DNA of 64,000 nucleotides from Psychrosphaera saromensis (GCF_002954545.1 NZ_MSCH01000003.1:744001-808000); one strand, 5' to 3'. Numbered from the stretch's first letter, positions 1-9,376 are shown. Notes: a model not told the origin generated them from the sequence alone. A program made the numbers and translations.

Positions 1-1737
1 GAACTAACACACAAGGTTGAACAACAACTGAATGTGATTTATGAAAATATTGATTTGCCTATGCCAATCACTGAGCTGTCTCGGTTATTGATAGATGAAA
101 TGAATATCCCGAACAATTTTGTTGAGCCTGTCCCTTACACCAACCATTGGTCGGAAAAGGATATGATGTTAATCACTTACGGTGACAGCATTGTGGAGCC
201 AGAACAAAAACCATTAAAGACCTTAGAGTCTTTTATGGATACCTACTTAAATGACAAAATAAACTCAGTGCATATATTGCCTTTTTTTCCTTATAGCTCT
301 GACGATGGCTTTTCAGTCATAGATTATTCTAGTGTTAACGAGTCTTTAGGTGACTGGCAAGATATTGAAGATATCGCTGGTAAATATAAGCTAATGTCAG
401 ACTTAGTGATTAATCACTGTTCAAGTCGTAGTGCCTGGTTTCAAAACTTTATTAAAGGTTCAGGCGTAGGGAAAGATTACTTTTTCACTGCAGATCCGTC
501 CGACGATTTATCACAGGTCGTTCGCCCAAGAACCAGTCCTTTGTTACGTGAAACTGAAACCGCTGAGGGCACAAAATACGTTTGGTGTACCTTTAGTCAT
601 GATCAGGTAGATTTAGATTTTAGAAATCCACATGTGCTGCTGTCATTCGTTTCTATTATTCGTCAGTATCTTGATTCTGGTGTGAAGGTATTTAGATTAG
701 ATGCCGTTGCATTTTTATGGAAAATTGTCGGTGGTCCTTCGATTAACTTACCTTATACCCATGAAGTGATCCGTCTATTACGCACGTTAATAGAACACAC
801 TGAACCTGAAACTGTGATCATCACAGAAACCAATATACCTAACACACAAAACCTTACGTATTTTGGTAACGCGAACGAAGCACATTGTATTTATAACTTC
901 TCATTACCACCTTTACTGGTCAACTCGTTAATAACTGGCGATTGTACTTATTTAAAACGTTGGTTAATGAGCATGCCTCCTGCACAAAACGGCACATGTT
1001 ATTTTAACTTTATTGCCTCGCATGATGGTATTGGTCTTAGACCTGCTGAGGGTTTATTGTCAGATCTTGAGTTAAATACTTTAGTCAATACCATGCAAAA
1101 CTTTGGTGGTCGAGTCTCTTGGAGAACGGCGGATACAGGCGAACAAAAAGCGTATGAAATCAACATTGCCTTGTTTGATGCACTAAAAGGAACCATTGGC
1201 GGTGAAGATAAATGGGGCTTAGAACGCTTTATTTGTGCTCACGCCATTATGTTTGGTTTAGAAGGTATTCCGGGTATTTATATTCACAGTATATTGGGTA
1301 CGCCAAACGATTACGAAAAATTAAAGAATACTCACCACAACCGTTCAATCAATCGCCATCGCTGGGATTATAAATTATTAAAAGAACAACTAGACTCGGA
1401 TTATTCGAGTCACAGTAAAGTACTTACACGTATGTTGGCGTTAATTGACATTAGGACTAAACAGCCGGCATTTCATCCAAATGCCACACAATATGTGTTA
1501 CATCTAGGTTTACAATTATTTGGTTTTTGGCGTCAAAGCTTAGATAGAAAACAAAGTATATTTTGTATTAGCAATGTCAGCGATGAAAAAGTAGAGTTAA
1601 GGCTGAATGAATTGAACCTAATCGTTACAGATGACTGGGTTGAACTAATATCTAATAAAAACATCGAAGATACCGCCACAGAACTTGAATTAATGCCGTA
1701 TCAAACGGTGTGGCTGACAAACCTTAAAAACGAGTAG
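1..1737 (+). CDS. GH13 sucrose/glucosylglycerate-type sugar phosphorylase (5' partial)
   Basis: Retaining glycoside phosphorylase of the GH13 sucrose phosphorylase group (cytosolic): phosphate attacks an alpha-glucoside and releases glucose 1-phosphate. The frame is open to base 1, and a GTG at 34 is probably internal because family members carry an N-terminal stretch before the LITYGD motif; the true start is probably left of the window. The visible 578 codons show [16 protein letters not shown], the nucleophile Asp in FRLDAV, the acid/base Glu in IITETN, and the transition-state Asp in SHDGIG. Galactose-1-phosphate or glucose-1-phosphate metabolism is suggested by galU, which starts 14 bp downstream after an AAGGAA site. 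Substrate (sucrose, sucrose 6-phosphate, glucosylglycerate or glucosylglycerol) cannot be decided from this sequence. Confidence 0.85.
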   Translation, partial: ELTHKVEQQLNVIYENIDLPMPITELSRLLIDEMNIPNNFVEPVPYTNHWSEKDMMLITYGDSIVEPEQKPLKTLESFMDTYLNDKINSVHILPFFPYSSDDGFSVIDYSSVNESLGDWQDIEDIAGKYKLMSDLVINHCSSRSAWFQNFIKGSGVGKDYFFTADPSDDLSQVVRPRTSPLLRETETAEGTKYVWCTFSHDQVDLDFRNPHVLLSFVSIIRQYLDSGVKVFRLDAVAFLWKIVGGPSINLPYTHEVIRLLRTLIEHTEPETVIITETNIPNTQNLTYFGNANEAHCIYNFSLPPLLVNSLITGDCTYLKRWLMSMPPAQNGTCYFNFIASHDGIGLRPAEGLLSDLELNTLVNTMQNFGGRVSWRTADTGEQKAYEINIALFDALKGTIGGEDKWGLERFICAHAIMFGLEGIPGIYIHSILGTPNDYEKLKNTHHNRSINRHRWDYKLLKEQLDSDYSSHSKVLTRMLALIDIRTKQPAFHPNATQYVLHLGLQLFGFWRQSLDRKQSIFCISNVSDEKVELRLNELNLIVTDDWVELISNKNIEDTATELELMPYQTVWLTNLKNE

Positions 1738-1751
1738 AAAAGGAAATATAC

Positions 1752-2666
1752 ATGACCCAGAAAGTAACCAAAGCTGTTATCCCGGTAGCGGGCCTTGGAA
1801 CTCGTATGTTGCCAGCAACAAAGGCAATACCGAAAGAAATGCTGACTTTAGTCGACCGACCATTAATCCAATATGTTGTGGAAGAAGCTGCTGCCGCGGG
1901 TATTCGCGAAATTATTTTAGTTACACATGCGAGTAAAAACTCGATAGAAGATCACTTTGATTCAAGTTTTGAATTAGAAGCGCAATTAGAGTCTCGTGTT
2001 AAGCGCTCTTTATTAGAAGAAGTACGCTCTATTAATCCAAAAGACGTAACTATGATCTCGGTACGCCAAGCTGAGGCAAAAGGCTTAGGCCACGCAATTA
2101 ACTGCGCAAGATCGGCAATTGGAGATAGTCCATTTGTCGTTATGTTGCCTGATGTGATCATAGATAAATATCATTCAGACCTTGGTGTTGAAAACTTGGC
2201 TGGGATGCTAAAACAATACGAATTAACCGGTGACAACCAAATAATGGTAAATCCAGTCCCTGAAAAGGACGTTGGTAGTTATGGGGTAGTAGACATTAAC
2301 GGAGATACACTAACCCCAGGTGGCTCAGCACCAATAAAAACTATGGTAGAAAAACCAGAAGATGGAACCGCGCCATCAAACCTAGCAATCACTGGTCGTT
2401 ATGTTGTCTCACCTAAAATATGGGATTTATTAGACAAAACTGCACCGGGTGCCGGTGGTGAAATTCAATTGACGGATGCATTGCATCAGTTAAATGAAAT
2501 TGAAAATATGTCGGCTTACCATATTGTTGGTAAAACTCACGATTGCGGTAACAAGCTTGGTTTTATTAAAGCGAACTTGGAATATTCATTACAACGTACT
2601 GAGTTTAGGGAAGATTTAAAACAGGCTATCAACGAGCTTGTCGCTGACCCAACGCTTGAGTTCTAA
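1752..2666 (+). CDS. galU: UTP-glucose-1-phosphate uridylyltransferase
   Basis: Makes UDP-glucose from UTP and glucose 1-phosphate for glycan, LPS and trehalose/glycogen-type pathways (cytosol). The N-terminal nucleotide-binding signature [18 protein letters not shown] (about residues 14-31), the VEKP segment near 198 and the GGEIQLTDA motif near 238 are typical of bacterial GalU; 304 aa is the usual length. ATG start has AAGGAA 7 bp upstream. It sits 14 bp after the sugar phosphorylase, so the glucose 1-phosphate released there could be directly activated; that link is inference. Confidence 0.95.
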   Translation: MTQKVTKAVIPVAGLGTRMLPATKAIPKEMLTLVDRPLIQYVVEEAAAAGIREIILVTHASKNSIEDHFDSSFELEAQLESRVKRSLLEEVRSINPKDVTMISVRQAEAKGLGHAINCARSAIGDSPFVVMLPDVIIDKYHSDLGVENLAGMLKQYELTGDNQIMVNPVPEKDVGSYGVVDINGDTLTPGGSAPIKTMVEKPEDGTAPSNLAITGRYVVSPKIWDLLDKTAPGAGGEIQLTDALHQLNEIENMSAYHIVGKTHDCGNKLGFIKANLEYSLQRTEFREDLKQAINELVADPTLEF

Positions 2667-2717
2667 ACTCTAAAGAGCCCGATATCTAATCATGGGTTTT
2701 ATAAGTACGCCCCAACT

Positions 2718-2753
2718 GTAAAGAAATGTAAAACTGCTTTTACATTTCTTTAC
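2718..2753. terminator. Long AT-rich perfect hairpin after galU
   Basis: A 16-bp perfect inverted repeat (2718-2733 and 2738-2753) with a CTGC loop lies 51 bp after the galU stop. It has no T-run after it on the plus strand, so it may be a weak terminator or a processing/stability hairpin separating galU from the lipoprotein operon. Confidence 0.45.
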
Positions 2754-2879
2754 TTGCCTATCTAACATTTTTGTTCAACTATTACTTTATTAACAATGAC
2801 TATCCAAAACGCTTACAGTTTATCGCTTAAGTGTATGGATAAAATTCGCCTTAAAATGTTTACAACAAGGAATTTGTTC

Positions 2880-3836
2880 ATGAAAAAGTTTCTACTTTTT
2901 TTACTTTCAGTTTCATTAATATCTGGATGTACATCGCCAACGCCCGAAATATTAAATGCACCAATAAATACAGCGAATCAACAGATATCTGAAATTGATA
3001 CTGAACAATTTAAAGGATTAAAACGCCTTGTTGCTATTGGTCGTTTTTCTGATGAAACAAAACGAGGCAATAGCTTCCTAGTTGACAATAACAACAACCG
3101 ACTGGGAAAACAGGCAACTGATATTTTAAGCTCAAGGTTAACTGCTAGTGGTAAATTCATCATGCTAGAGAGGCCTGATGTCCAATTACTTAGCTCTGAG
3201 GCAAAAAACTTTGAGACATCTAAAATAGGCGCTGACTATTTAATCGTTGGTTCAATATCTGAATTTGGCCGACGCGCAGAAAGCGACGTTGCTATTTTTT
3301 CACGTAATAAAATTCAAATTGCTAACGCGACTGTAAATGTTCGCTTAATTGACGTTAAAACAAGTCGTATTGTCTACTCTGAAGAAGCATCTGGTGAAGC
3401 GCGAACTGAAGCTAACCAAGTATTTGGGGTTGGTAAAACAGCCGCTTACGATACATCTTTAGATGACAAAGCTGTGTCTGCAGCTATCTCTAAAGTTGTA
3501 TCTAACATAATGAATAACCTTTTAGATTCCCCGTGGCAAGCATACTTAATTGATAGTGGTGAAGTGGAATCACTATTTATGACAGGCGGTGAATCACAAG
3601 GTATCAAGTTAGGTCATAACTTCGCTGTAATTGAAGCTGGTAAAAAGGTGAAAAATCCACAAACCGGTATTCTAATATCGTTACCAGGTAAAGAAGTAGC
3701 AACATTGGAAGTTATTGGTTTTGTTGGTGAGGGTGATAACGAGTTGAGCCTAGTAACAACGAAATCAGGCAAGTTAGATAAAACAAAAATTTCGCAATAT
3801 GTAGTACAAGAAATGAAGGGAAATAACCATGAATAA
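2880..3836 (+). CDS. CsgG-family outer-membrane lipoprotein
   Basis: CsgG/HfaB-like lipoprotein, 318 aa. The start is set at ATG 2880, not the upstream in-frame ATG at 2796, because AAGG lies 9 bp before it and translation then begins with a clean lipoprotein signal peptide MKKFLLFLLSVSLISGC (lipobox LISGC). The body has the CsgG pattern: RLVAIGRFSDET, then ADYLIVGSISEFG, RLIDVKTSRIVYSEEASGEA, and a region on AAISKVVSNIMNNLL. CsgG proteins form oligomeric outer-membrane secretion channels for curli in some bacteria, but no csgA/B/E/F genes are here. Next gene overlaps by 8 bp. Its partners (DUF4810- and DUF799-like) match a conserved gene set known also from Neisseria, of unknown function. 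Confidence 0.85.
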   Translation: MKKFLLFLLSVSLISGCTSPTPEILNAPINTANQQISEIDTEQFKGLKRLVAIGRFSDETKRGNSFLVDNNNNRLGKQATDILSSRLTASGKFIMLERPDVQLLSSEAKNFETSKIGADYLIVGSISEFGRRAESDVAIFSRNKIQIANATVNVRLIDVKTSRIVYSEEASGEARTEANQVFGVGKTAAYDTSLDDKAVSAAISKVVSNIMNNLLDSPWQAYLIDSGEVESLFMTGGESQGIKLGHNFAVIEAGKKVKNPQTGILISLPGKEVATLEVIGFVGEGDNELSLVTTKSGKLDKTKISQYVVQEMKGNNHE

Positions 3837-4158
3837 GTTTATCTTAGCAATCATACTTTCTGTCTTTATCATCCCGTTATCTGGATGTACAACTAACTAT
3901 TCAAGCGTTACTCAAGTAGAAGACTCTGGCTTTATACTACTGAAAGGCAATTTCAATAACACAACGTTATATGTAGATGATAATGAAATCACAATAGATT
4001 TAAGTGTCTCACAATATATGTTAGATGAACAAATGGTCTCAAAGTTTCCAATAAGCGTTGGAGTTCATTCGATTAAAGTTATGAGGGACGAGACTACGTT
4101 AGTCCGTAAGAAAATTTTACTATCTAACGGCCAAACAGTTGAGATATTTGTTCCATGA
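3829..4158 (+). CDS. small lipoprotein of the CsgG/DUF799 operon
   Basis: 109-aa predicted lipoprotein; I do not recognise its family. Signal peptide ends at lipobox PLSGC (Cys20). The rest looks like a small beta domain (TLYVDDNEITIDL, GVHSIKVMRDETTLVRKKILL) resembling a PEGA-like or immunoglobulin-like fold, which is only an impression. ATG overlaps the end of the CsgG-like gene by 8 bp and its TGA overlaps the next ATG (ATGA), so translation is probably coupled across the operon. Confidence 0.75.
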   Translation: MNKFILAIILSVFIIPLSGCTTNYSSVTQVEDSGFILLKGNFNNTTLYVDDNEITIDLSVSQYMLDEQMVSKFPISVGVHSIKVMRDETTLVRKKILLSNGQTVEIFVP

Positions 4159-4562
4159 ATACCTTTACTGTAGATACCGGTTCTGTGAATTCTTTTTTTG
4201 TGAATAGCTTAGTAATTATTAAAAAACTAACTATTGTTTTAACATTAATTTTTGTCACTGCGTGTGTACAAAACAAGAACATTTACTACTGGGGTGATTA
4301 CTCAGATACGCTTTATGCTACGAAAAAAGAACCGTCAGCTGAGAGTAAGGAGCGTCATTATCGTGAGTTACTTAACATAATTAATAATGCCCAGTCCTAT
4401 GAAAAGAAAATACCACCTGGCATTTATTTTGAGCTCAGTATGTATGAAAGTGAAAAAGGCAATCACGACAAAGCAAACATATTATTAAACCAAGAATATT
4501 CACTTTATCCTGAAGCAAAAACATATATAGAAAATTTAAGAGTAGGAGATAAAAATGAATAA
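4155..4562 (+). CDS. DUF4810-like lipoprotein
   Basis: 135-aa lipoprotein with lipobox FVTAC near residue 37 and a mature part matching the DUF4810 pattern: YYWGDYSDTLYATKKEPS, ERHYRELLNIINNA, PPGIYFELSMYESEKGNHDKA. The unusually long stretch before the hydrophobic core suggests translation could also start at the in-frame GTG at 4200. ATG overlaps the preceding stop (ATGA) and the 3' end overlaps the next gene by 8 bp. DUF4810 proteins travel with CsgG-like and DUF799 lipoproteins; role unknown. Confidence 0.8.
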   Translation: MNTFTVDTGSVNSFFVNSLVIIKKLTIVLTLIFVTACVQNKNIYYWGDYSDTLYATKKEPSAESKERHYRELLNIINNAQSYEKKIPPGIYFELSMYESEKGNHDKANILLNQEYSLYPEAKTYIENLRVGDKNE

Positions 4563-5223
4563 ATTTTTAATACTACTCACTTTTTTTATATTGTTATCTG
4601 GCTGTGTAACAACAGAGCCTGTAGGTAAAATGGAAGCATTTCCAAAAATGTATAATGAAAGGCCGTTAAGTATTGCTGTCGTACCTGCAATTAATAATAC
4701 AACCGCTGCTGACGCTACTGATTTATTATCTACAACCATTGCTCAACCACTGTCTGAAGCTGGTTTTTACGTAGTACCTGTGCCTTATATAAACCATGTT
4801 TTAACGTTAGAAGGAATAACCGACGGAGCACAATTAAAATCTGTGCCTTTGGAAAAGTTTAACCAGATATTTGGTGCCGATGCCGTATTGTTTGTGACTA
4901 TTGATCAGTGGGATACCTCTTACCTTGTTACTTCAGCTAATGTCACTGTAGGTCTAAAATTTGAGCTTATTTCAACTAAAACTAACGAATATTTATGGCA
5001 ACATGAAAGTGTTATCGTTAAAGATACAACAGGTAAAAATTCGAACGGCCTCCTATTACAAATAATAGCTACAGCAATATCAACGGTAATGACTGACTAT
5101 GTACCTATTGCTAGGGAAGTTAACCAACGCATACTTTACACAATACCATTAGGTAAATATCACCCTCGTCATGGAATGGATGGCAATGATAAATCTGGTA
5201 GGTTTAAAGAAGTAGAACGCTAA
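4555..5223 (+). CDS. DUF799/GNA1162-like lipoprotein
   Basis: 222-aa lipoprotein, lipobox LLSGC, with the DUF799 (GNA1162) signature: RPLSIAVVPAINNTTAADA, AEAGFYVVP-type strand, FGADAVLFVTIDQWDTSY, LKFELISTKTNEYLWQHE. The meningococcal homologue is a periplasm-facing outer-membrane lipoprotein with similarity to the TolB N-domain/CsgG-type fold; function unproven. Last gene of the four-lipoprotein operon; AGGAG lies just before ATG 4555 within the previous gene's end. Confidence 0.85.
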   Translation: MNKFLILLTFFILLSGCVTTEPVGKMEAFPKMYNERPLSIAVVPAINNTTAADATDLLSTTIAQPLSEAGFYVVPVPYINHVLTLEGITDGAQLKSVPLEKFNQIFGADAVLFVTIDQWDTSYLVTSANVTVGLKFELISTKTNEYLWQHESVIVKDTTGKNSNGLLLQIIATAISTVMTDYVPIAREVNQRILYTIPLGKYHPRHGMDGNDKSGRFKEVER

Positions 5224-5298
5224 AGTGACTAGGTTTTATGCCTAAATGGTTAGTAGCTTCTACTTACCTTGCGTAAAATAAAAAGAAACTAGCTCTCG

Positions 5299-5326
5299 TG
5301 TGTTGTGCGTGTCATCGCACAACACA
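5299..5326. terminator. 11-bp perfect hairpin after the lipoprotein operon
   Basis: TGTGTTGTGCG (5299-5309) pairs perfectly with CGCACAACACA (5316-5326) around a 6-nt loop, 75 bp after the last lipoprotein gene. There is no downstream T-run, so termination is likely but not of the canonical intrinsic type. It also shows that the GTG at 5305 sits inside a hairpin and is an unlikely start for the next gene. Confidence 0.5.
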
Positions 5327-5388
5327 GCATATATAAATTAAAAAAGTACGTTTATAATACGGTGAGTTCTTACACGAATGGCAATCAC

Positions 5389-5973
5389 ATGCTAATAATA
5401 AAAAACAAAGCTAAGTTCTCTTTCGATGAACTACCGCAACTGCAACCTCAACTAATCAAAACTAAAAACTTAACTTGGTGGCAGCACATACTTAACGCCA
5501 GAACACCTAGAAAGTACCATTTAGTTCAAGATTGGAGCATTAGTGTTTCTGGTATTTCGGCTAAATTAGATGGCACCATAGTGGTCCCAAAGAATACTGA
5601 AATAGATGGGGCATCTATTCCCTTTCCTTGGTTTGTTGCTTTTATTACCTTTGGTATTTTACGACCTATGGGCATTTTACTTACCGCCTCAATTCCCCAT
5701 GACTATGCATTTATACATGGAAAGTTAAACTATAAGCAAGAAGGCTCAGAGCAGTTACAACAACGTGTGGTACAAAGGCATGAAGTTGACTATTTGTTTT
5801 ACCAGATAGTTAAGGATGTAAACCAGGCCCCTGTATCTGCCGCTATTTCTTGGTTAGCGGTAAGGCTAGGTTGGTATTGGATTAAGTATAATGGCAAATA
5901 CAGAAATGGACGTTTTCCACTGTTAATAACGTCATTACTGGTACTTGCCTTAACGGGTTTACTTTGTTTTTAA
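5389..5973 (+). CDS. DUF1353-family protein
   Basis: 194 aa from ATG 5389 (the in-frame GTG at 5305 is inside a hairpin and was rejected; GTG 5363 is possible). DUF1353 features: VVPKNTEIDGASIPFPWFV, ASIPHDYAFIHGK, and a later RHEVDYLFYQIVKDV, so conserved Asp/His residues that could bind metal are present. The C-terminus (about 170-194) is hydrophobic, LLITSLLVLALTGLL, suggesting membrane anchoring. Phage relatives exist but no phage genes are nearby. Function unknown. No clear Shine-Dalgarno. Confidence 0.7.
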   Translation: MLIIKNKAKFSFDELPQLQPQLIKTKNLTWWQHILNARTPRKYHLVQDWSISVSGISAKLDGTIVVPKNTEIDGASIPFPWFVAFITFGILRPMGILLTASIPHDYAFIHGKLNYKQEGSEQLQQRVVQRHEVDYLFYQIVKDVNQAPVSAAISWLAVRLGWYWIKYNGKYRNGRFPLLITSLLVLALTGLLCF

Positions 5974-6052
5974 GCTAACCCGTTAAACACGTTTGTTATT
6001 TTATTCTGCTGATTTATTGCAATGACTTACTGCACAGGTTTATTACATTGAC

Positions 6053-6709
6053 TTACGGCATTGAGAGAACTGATTCATCACCAAGCTCAGCAGCCAGTTG
6101 AGCTAAAAAACCTTGCATAAATTCAACACGCTTTTGTGCTTCTTGTAAGCCTGCTTTGGTTGTCATAGTTTTTGCTGTTTTAAATAGCTTCTCATAAAAA
6201 TGATCAACCGCTGCAACTTTGCTGTTCGGTGTTCTTACCTGACAAAACGGATCTTCAGGATTATATAACTTACTGCCTAATTTACCTGCCACTAACATAC
6301 AACGACTCACACCAATTGCGCCTAGTCCGTCTAATCTGTCGGCGTCTTGAACGATTTTAGCTTCAAGTGTTTCTGGCGTTATATTCGCACTATAACTGTG
6401 CGTTTTAATTGCATGAGCAATCGCGTCTAAATACTCAGACGGATAACCAATAGAGGTTAGAAACTCAACCGATTTTTCACCGGCTAATGTTGATGCGCGT
6501 TTATTATCAGGATGATTTTTAGGAAAGGAAACACAGTCATGTAACCAGGCAGCGGGCAGTACAATATGAATGTCTGCATTTTCCTGCTTGCATAATTTTT
6601 TTGCGGTAGCGACAACACGCTTAATATGATTTATATCATGAGCAGCATCGTGAATTTGTTGTTGCAGAATAAAGTCCGCACAGTGGTTTTCTAATTTTTC
6701 TAGGTTCAT
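6053..6709 (-). CDS. HD-domain phosphohydrolase (YedJ-like)
   Basis: 218-aa cytosolic HD-superfamily hydrolase. Metal-binding pattern visible as H20/H27 (HDAAHDINH), the HD pair in AAWLHDCVSF, and the distal Asp in VQDADRLDGLGAIGVSR, which is the hallmark of the YedJ/RelA-like small HD group. Likely a phosphomonoesterase acting on nucleotides or related metabolites; substrate unknown. Convergent with the DUF1353 gene; two imperfect 22-bp direct repeats (about 6013-6061) cover its 3' end. Confidence 0.85.
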   Translation of the reverse strand: MNLEKLENHCADFILQQQIHDAAHDINHIKRVVATAKKLCKQENADIHIVLPAAWLHDCVSFPKNHPDNKRASTLAGEKSVEFLTSIGYPSEYLDAIAHAIKTHSYSANITPETLEAKIVQDADRLDGLGAIGVSRCMLVAGKLGSKLYNPEDPFCQVRTPNSKVAAVDHFYEKLFKTAKTMTTKAGLQEAQKRVEFMQGFLAQLAAELGDESVLSMP

Positions 6710-6774
6710 GTATTCGTCTTATTTGGCTATGTATATTACTTTGGACAAACAGTTGACCAATTCTATCAATATAA

Positions 6775-6801
6775 TAAAAAGGCGCCCATATTAGGCGCCT
6801 A
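6775..6801 (-). terminator. Intrinsic terminator of the S9 peptidase gene
   Basis: Read on the minus strand: AGGCGCC, 7-nt loop, GGCGCCT then TTTTT. It lies 22 bp past the stop of the peptidase gene. Confidence 0.85.
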
Positions 6802-6822
6802 TTAGTTTAATCAAAACTTAAA

Positions 6823-9012
6823 TTACTTATTAATACCAACCAAATCCATAAAGAATGCATATTCTAGTGCAAGTTCTTTATAGCGACGGAAACGGCCAGA
6901 TGCACCGCCGTGTCCTGCATCCATATTAGTTTGGAAGTACAGCTTGTTTGAGTCAGTCTTCATATCACGTAATTTAGCGACCCACTTCATTGGTTCAAAG
7001 TATTGAACTTGTGAGTCATGTAAACCAGTAGTAACTAAGACATTTGGGTAATCTTGCGCCTTAACTTGATCATAAGGTGAATACGACAACATGTATTCGT
7101 ATGAGTCTTTATTGGCTGGATTGCCCCATTCGTCATATTCGTTAGTGGTTAAAGGAATACTTGGATCAGACATAGTGGTAACCACATCAACAAATGGTAC
7201 ATGTGCGCCAATACCAAGATATAACTCAGGTGCCATATTCATAATACCACCCATTAACAAACCACCAGCACTGCCACCAATGGCAAACACTTTGTCTTTG
7301 GCTGCGTATTTTTGTTCCGTTAATGACTTAGTCACATCAATAAAATCAGTAAAGGTATTCATTTTGTTAAACATTTTGCCGTCTTCATACCAAGTACGAC
7401 CTAACATTTGTCCGCCACGAATATGCGCTAATGCATAAACAAAACCACGGTCTAATAAAGATAATCTAGACGCTGAAAAATACGGGTCAATCGTTGCCCC
7501 ATAAGAACCATACGCATATTGATAAAGAGGATTAGTACCGTCTTTTTTAAATTTATCTTTACGGTATACCAAAGAAACAGGGACTTTTTTACCATCACGA
7601 GCAGTAACAAATATACGTTCGCTTTGATACCAGTTGGGATCAAAGTCACCTAGTACTTCATCTTGTTTTAATGTTGTGCTTTCAAAGGTATTTAAATCGA
7701 CTTCTATAACTGAACCAGGTGTAGTTAACGAACTGTAGTAATAACGTAACTTATCGCTATCTGCCGTTGGGTTAGTATCGAACGTGGCAACATAAGCTGC
7801 ATCATTAAATGGTAATGACGTTTCTTTATTAGTTTTTAAATTAATAACACGAATGTTGGTATTACCGTTTTCACTCTCTTCCACCACTAAGTGATTGTTG
7901 AAAACAATAAAGTCTTCAAAATACACATTTGCTCTGTGTGGGATCACGTCTTGCCATTTACTGGTGTCTGAACTTTCAGAACGGCTTACTTTGACTAACT
8001 TAAAGTTTTTAGCGTCTAAGTTTGTACGTATGTAATACCAGTCGTTATGTTGGTCAAAATCATATTCATGACCAGACGTTATCGGAGCTAAAGGAGTAAA
8101 GTCAGCATTTGGCGTTTCTGCCGATATAACAGATGCACCGGCGGCTAACGTAGAGTCGTGGTAAATATAAATAGTTTGGCTATCGCGGGTTTTACCAATA
8201 CCAGTATAAAACGTCGTATCATCTTCTTGGTAAACTAACTTGTCGTTGTCTTGGCTGGACCCTAAAGTATGACGATATACTTGATAACCTAGTAACGTTT
8301 GTACATCTTTTTTAATGTAGAACACAGTTTTGTTATCGTTTGCCCACACTATGCTGCCAGATGTATTAACTAACTTGTCGTCATACATTTTGCCTGTGGC
8401 TAAATCTTTAAACTCAATAACATATAAACGACGGCTTTCTGTATCCGTTGAATACGCTAATATATTATTGTTGGTGCTTACTGACACGCCACCTAAACTA
8501 AAGTATTCATGTTCTTTAGCTAATACATTGGCATCTAAAAATACATCTTCTTTGTTGTCTAATGTGGTTTTTTTACGTGCATATATAGCGTATTCATTGT
8601 CGCCTTCATAGCGTGTATACCACCAATAACCGCGTCTTTGGTATGGCACGCTGGCATCATCTTTTTTAAGACGACCTGTCATTTCTTCAAATAACGTATC
8701 TTGTAATGCTTGAGTATGCGCCATTTGCGCATCAACAAATTTATTCTCGGCGGCTAAGTGCGCCAAGATCTCTTTATCTTCACGGCTATCGTCACGCATC
8801 CAGTAATAGTCATCAATACGTTTATGCCCATGTTGCTCCATTTCAAATGGAACTTTTTTTGCTACTGGTGCTAGTGCTGCTTTTACTGTTTCTGATGTCA
8901 TATTATCTGCCGTTTGATTAGATGGGGAACAGCCTGAAATAAATAATGAGACGATTGAAGCAATCATCCCAACTTTTAATGAATGTTTAGTGCTAGCCAT
9001 TACACGAGGCAT
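6823..9012 (-). CDS. S9 oligopeptidase B-like peptidase, lipoprotein
   Basis: 729-aa serine peptidase of the prolyl oligopeptidase family (S9A). N-terminus carries a lipoprotein signal (IVSLFISGC), so unlike cytosolic E. coli protease II this one is exported. The beta-propeller region follows (KRIDDYYWMRDDSR, then YWWYTRYEGDNEYAIYARKK), and the C-terminal hydrolase domain has GGSAGGLLMGG (Ser nucleophile), LHDSQVQYFEP (Asp) and DAGHGGASGR (His). Such enzymes cut short peptides, often after basic residues. ATG 9012 has AAGGAA 9 bp upstream; a second Met at residue 5 is possible. Confidence 0.9.
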   Translation of the reverse strand: MPRVMASTKHSLKVGMIASIVSLFISGCSPSNQTADNMTSETVKAALAPVAKKVPFEMEQHGHKRIDDYYWMRDDSREDKEILAHLAAENKFVDAQMAHTQALQDTLFEEMTGRLKKDDASVPYQRRGYWWYTRYEGDNEYAIYARKKTTLDNKEDVFLDANVLAKEHEYFSLGGVSVSTNNNILAYSTDTESRRLYVIEFKDLATGKMYDDKLVNTSGSIVWANDNKTVFYIKKDVQTLLGYQVYRHTLGSSQDNDKLVYQEDDTTFYTGIGKTRDSQTIYIYHDSTLAAGASVISAETPNADFTPLAPITSGHEYDFDQHNDWYYIRTNLDAKNFKLVKVSRSESSDTSKWQDVIPHRANVYFEDFIVFNNHLVVEESENGNTNIRVINLKTNKETSLPFNDAAYVATFDTNPTADSDKLRYYYSSLTTPGSVIEVDLNTFESTTLKQDEVLGDFDPNWYQSERIFVTARDGKKVPVSLVYRKDKFKKDGTNPLYQYAYGSYGATIDPYFSASRLSLLDRGFVYALAHIRGGQMLGRTWYEDGKMFNKMNTFTDFIDVTKSLTEQKYAAKDKVFAIGGSAGGLLMGGIMNMAPELYLGIGAHVPFVDVVTTMSDPSIPLTTNEYDEWGNPANKDSYEYMLSYSPYDQVKAQDYPNVLVTTGLHDSQVQYFEPMKWVAKLRDMKTDSNKLYFQTNMDAGHGGASGRFRRYKELALEYAFFMDLVGINK

Positions 9013-9179
9013 AGTTTATTTCCTTTTACTTACAAATATTATTCGCTGTTATATTCAATTACTAAATACGTATATTACGATAAAGCTTACGCATGTAGAG
9101 CTTATCGGTATAAATTACTCTATTTTTGCAGTTTTGAATAACAAATAACGAAAAGAATAGCTAATTTAATAATTAGAGC

Positions 9180-9208
9180 TTGCACTCCATTTGCTAGAGT
9201 GATAAAAA
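9180..9208 (+). promoter_or_regulatory. Putative promoter of the leu leader and operon
   Basis: TTGCAC at 9180-9185 and TAAAAA at 9203-9208 with a 17-bp spacer, about 36 bp before the leader ATG. The match to sigma70 consensus is moderate; other AT-rich options exist nearby. Confidence 0.4.
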
Positions 9209-9243
9209 TTACAACAATCAATTTAGAATAATTATTTAAAAAA

Positions 9244-9327
9244 ATGACAAATTTATTCACCACTACAATTATCTTACTGCTAAACCTGCTGCTTTTATCT
9301 GCACGCGGGCTTGTTTTGGTTGATTAA
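9244..9327 (+). CDS. leuL: leu operon leader peptide
   Basis: A 27-codon frame, M-T-N-L-F then a run with LLLNLLLL, ending LVLVD. It has 10 Leu codons (plus Ile and Val codons), which is far above chance, and lies directly before an intrinsic terminator and leuA. This is the classical layout for attenuation: ribosome stalling at Leu codons when Leu-tRNA is scarce would prevent formation of the terminator and allow leuABCD transcription. Product itself has no known function. No strong Shine-Dalgarno is visible, which is a weakness. Confidence 0.8.
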   Translation: MTNLFTTTIILLLNLLLLSARGLVLVD

Positions 9328-9344
9328 ATTTAAATAGTATCAAT

Positions 9345-9376
9345 AAAAACCCCGCTCAATTAGCGGGGTTTTTTTT
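9345..9376 (+). terminator. leu operon attenuator
   Basis: CCCCGCT (9350-9356), loop CAATT, AGCGGGG (9362-9368), followed by eight T; the flanking A and T runs extend the stem. It is 17 bp after the leader stop and 39 bp before leuA, as expected of a regulated terminator. The antiterminator partner was not worked out. Confidence 0.85.

Noticed and set aside
5305-5388. Upstream GTG start of the DUF1353 gene
   Set aside because: It lies inside a perfect 11-bp hairpin, and the conserved sequence begins after ATG 5389.
6011-6062. Direct repeats of about 22 bp near 6013 and 6038
   Set aside because: Only two imperfect copies, no spacing pattern or function; probably a local duplication.
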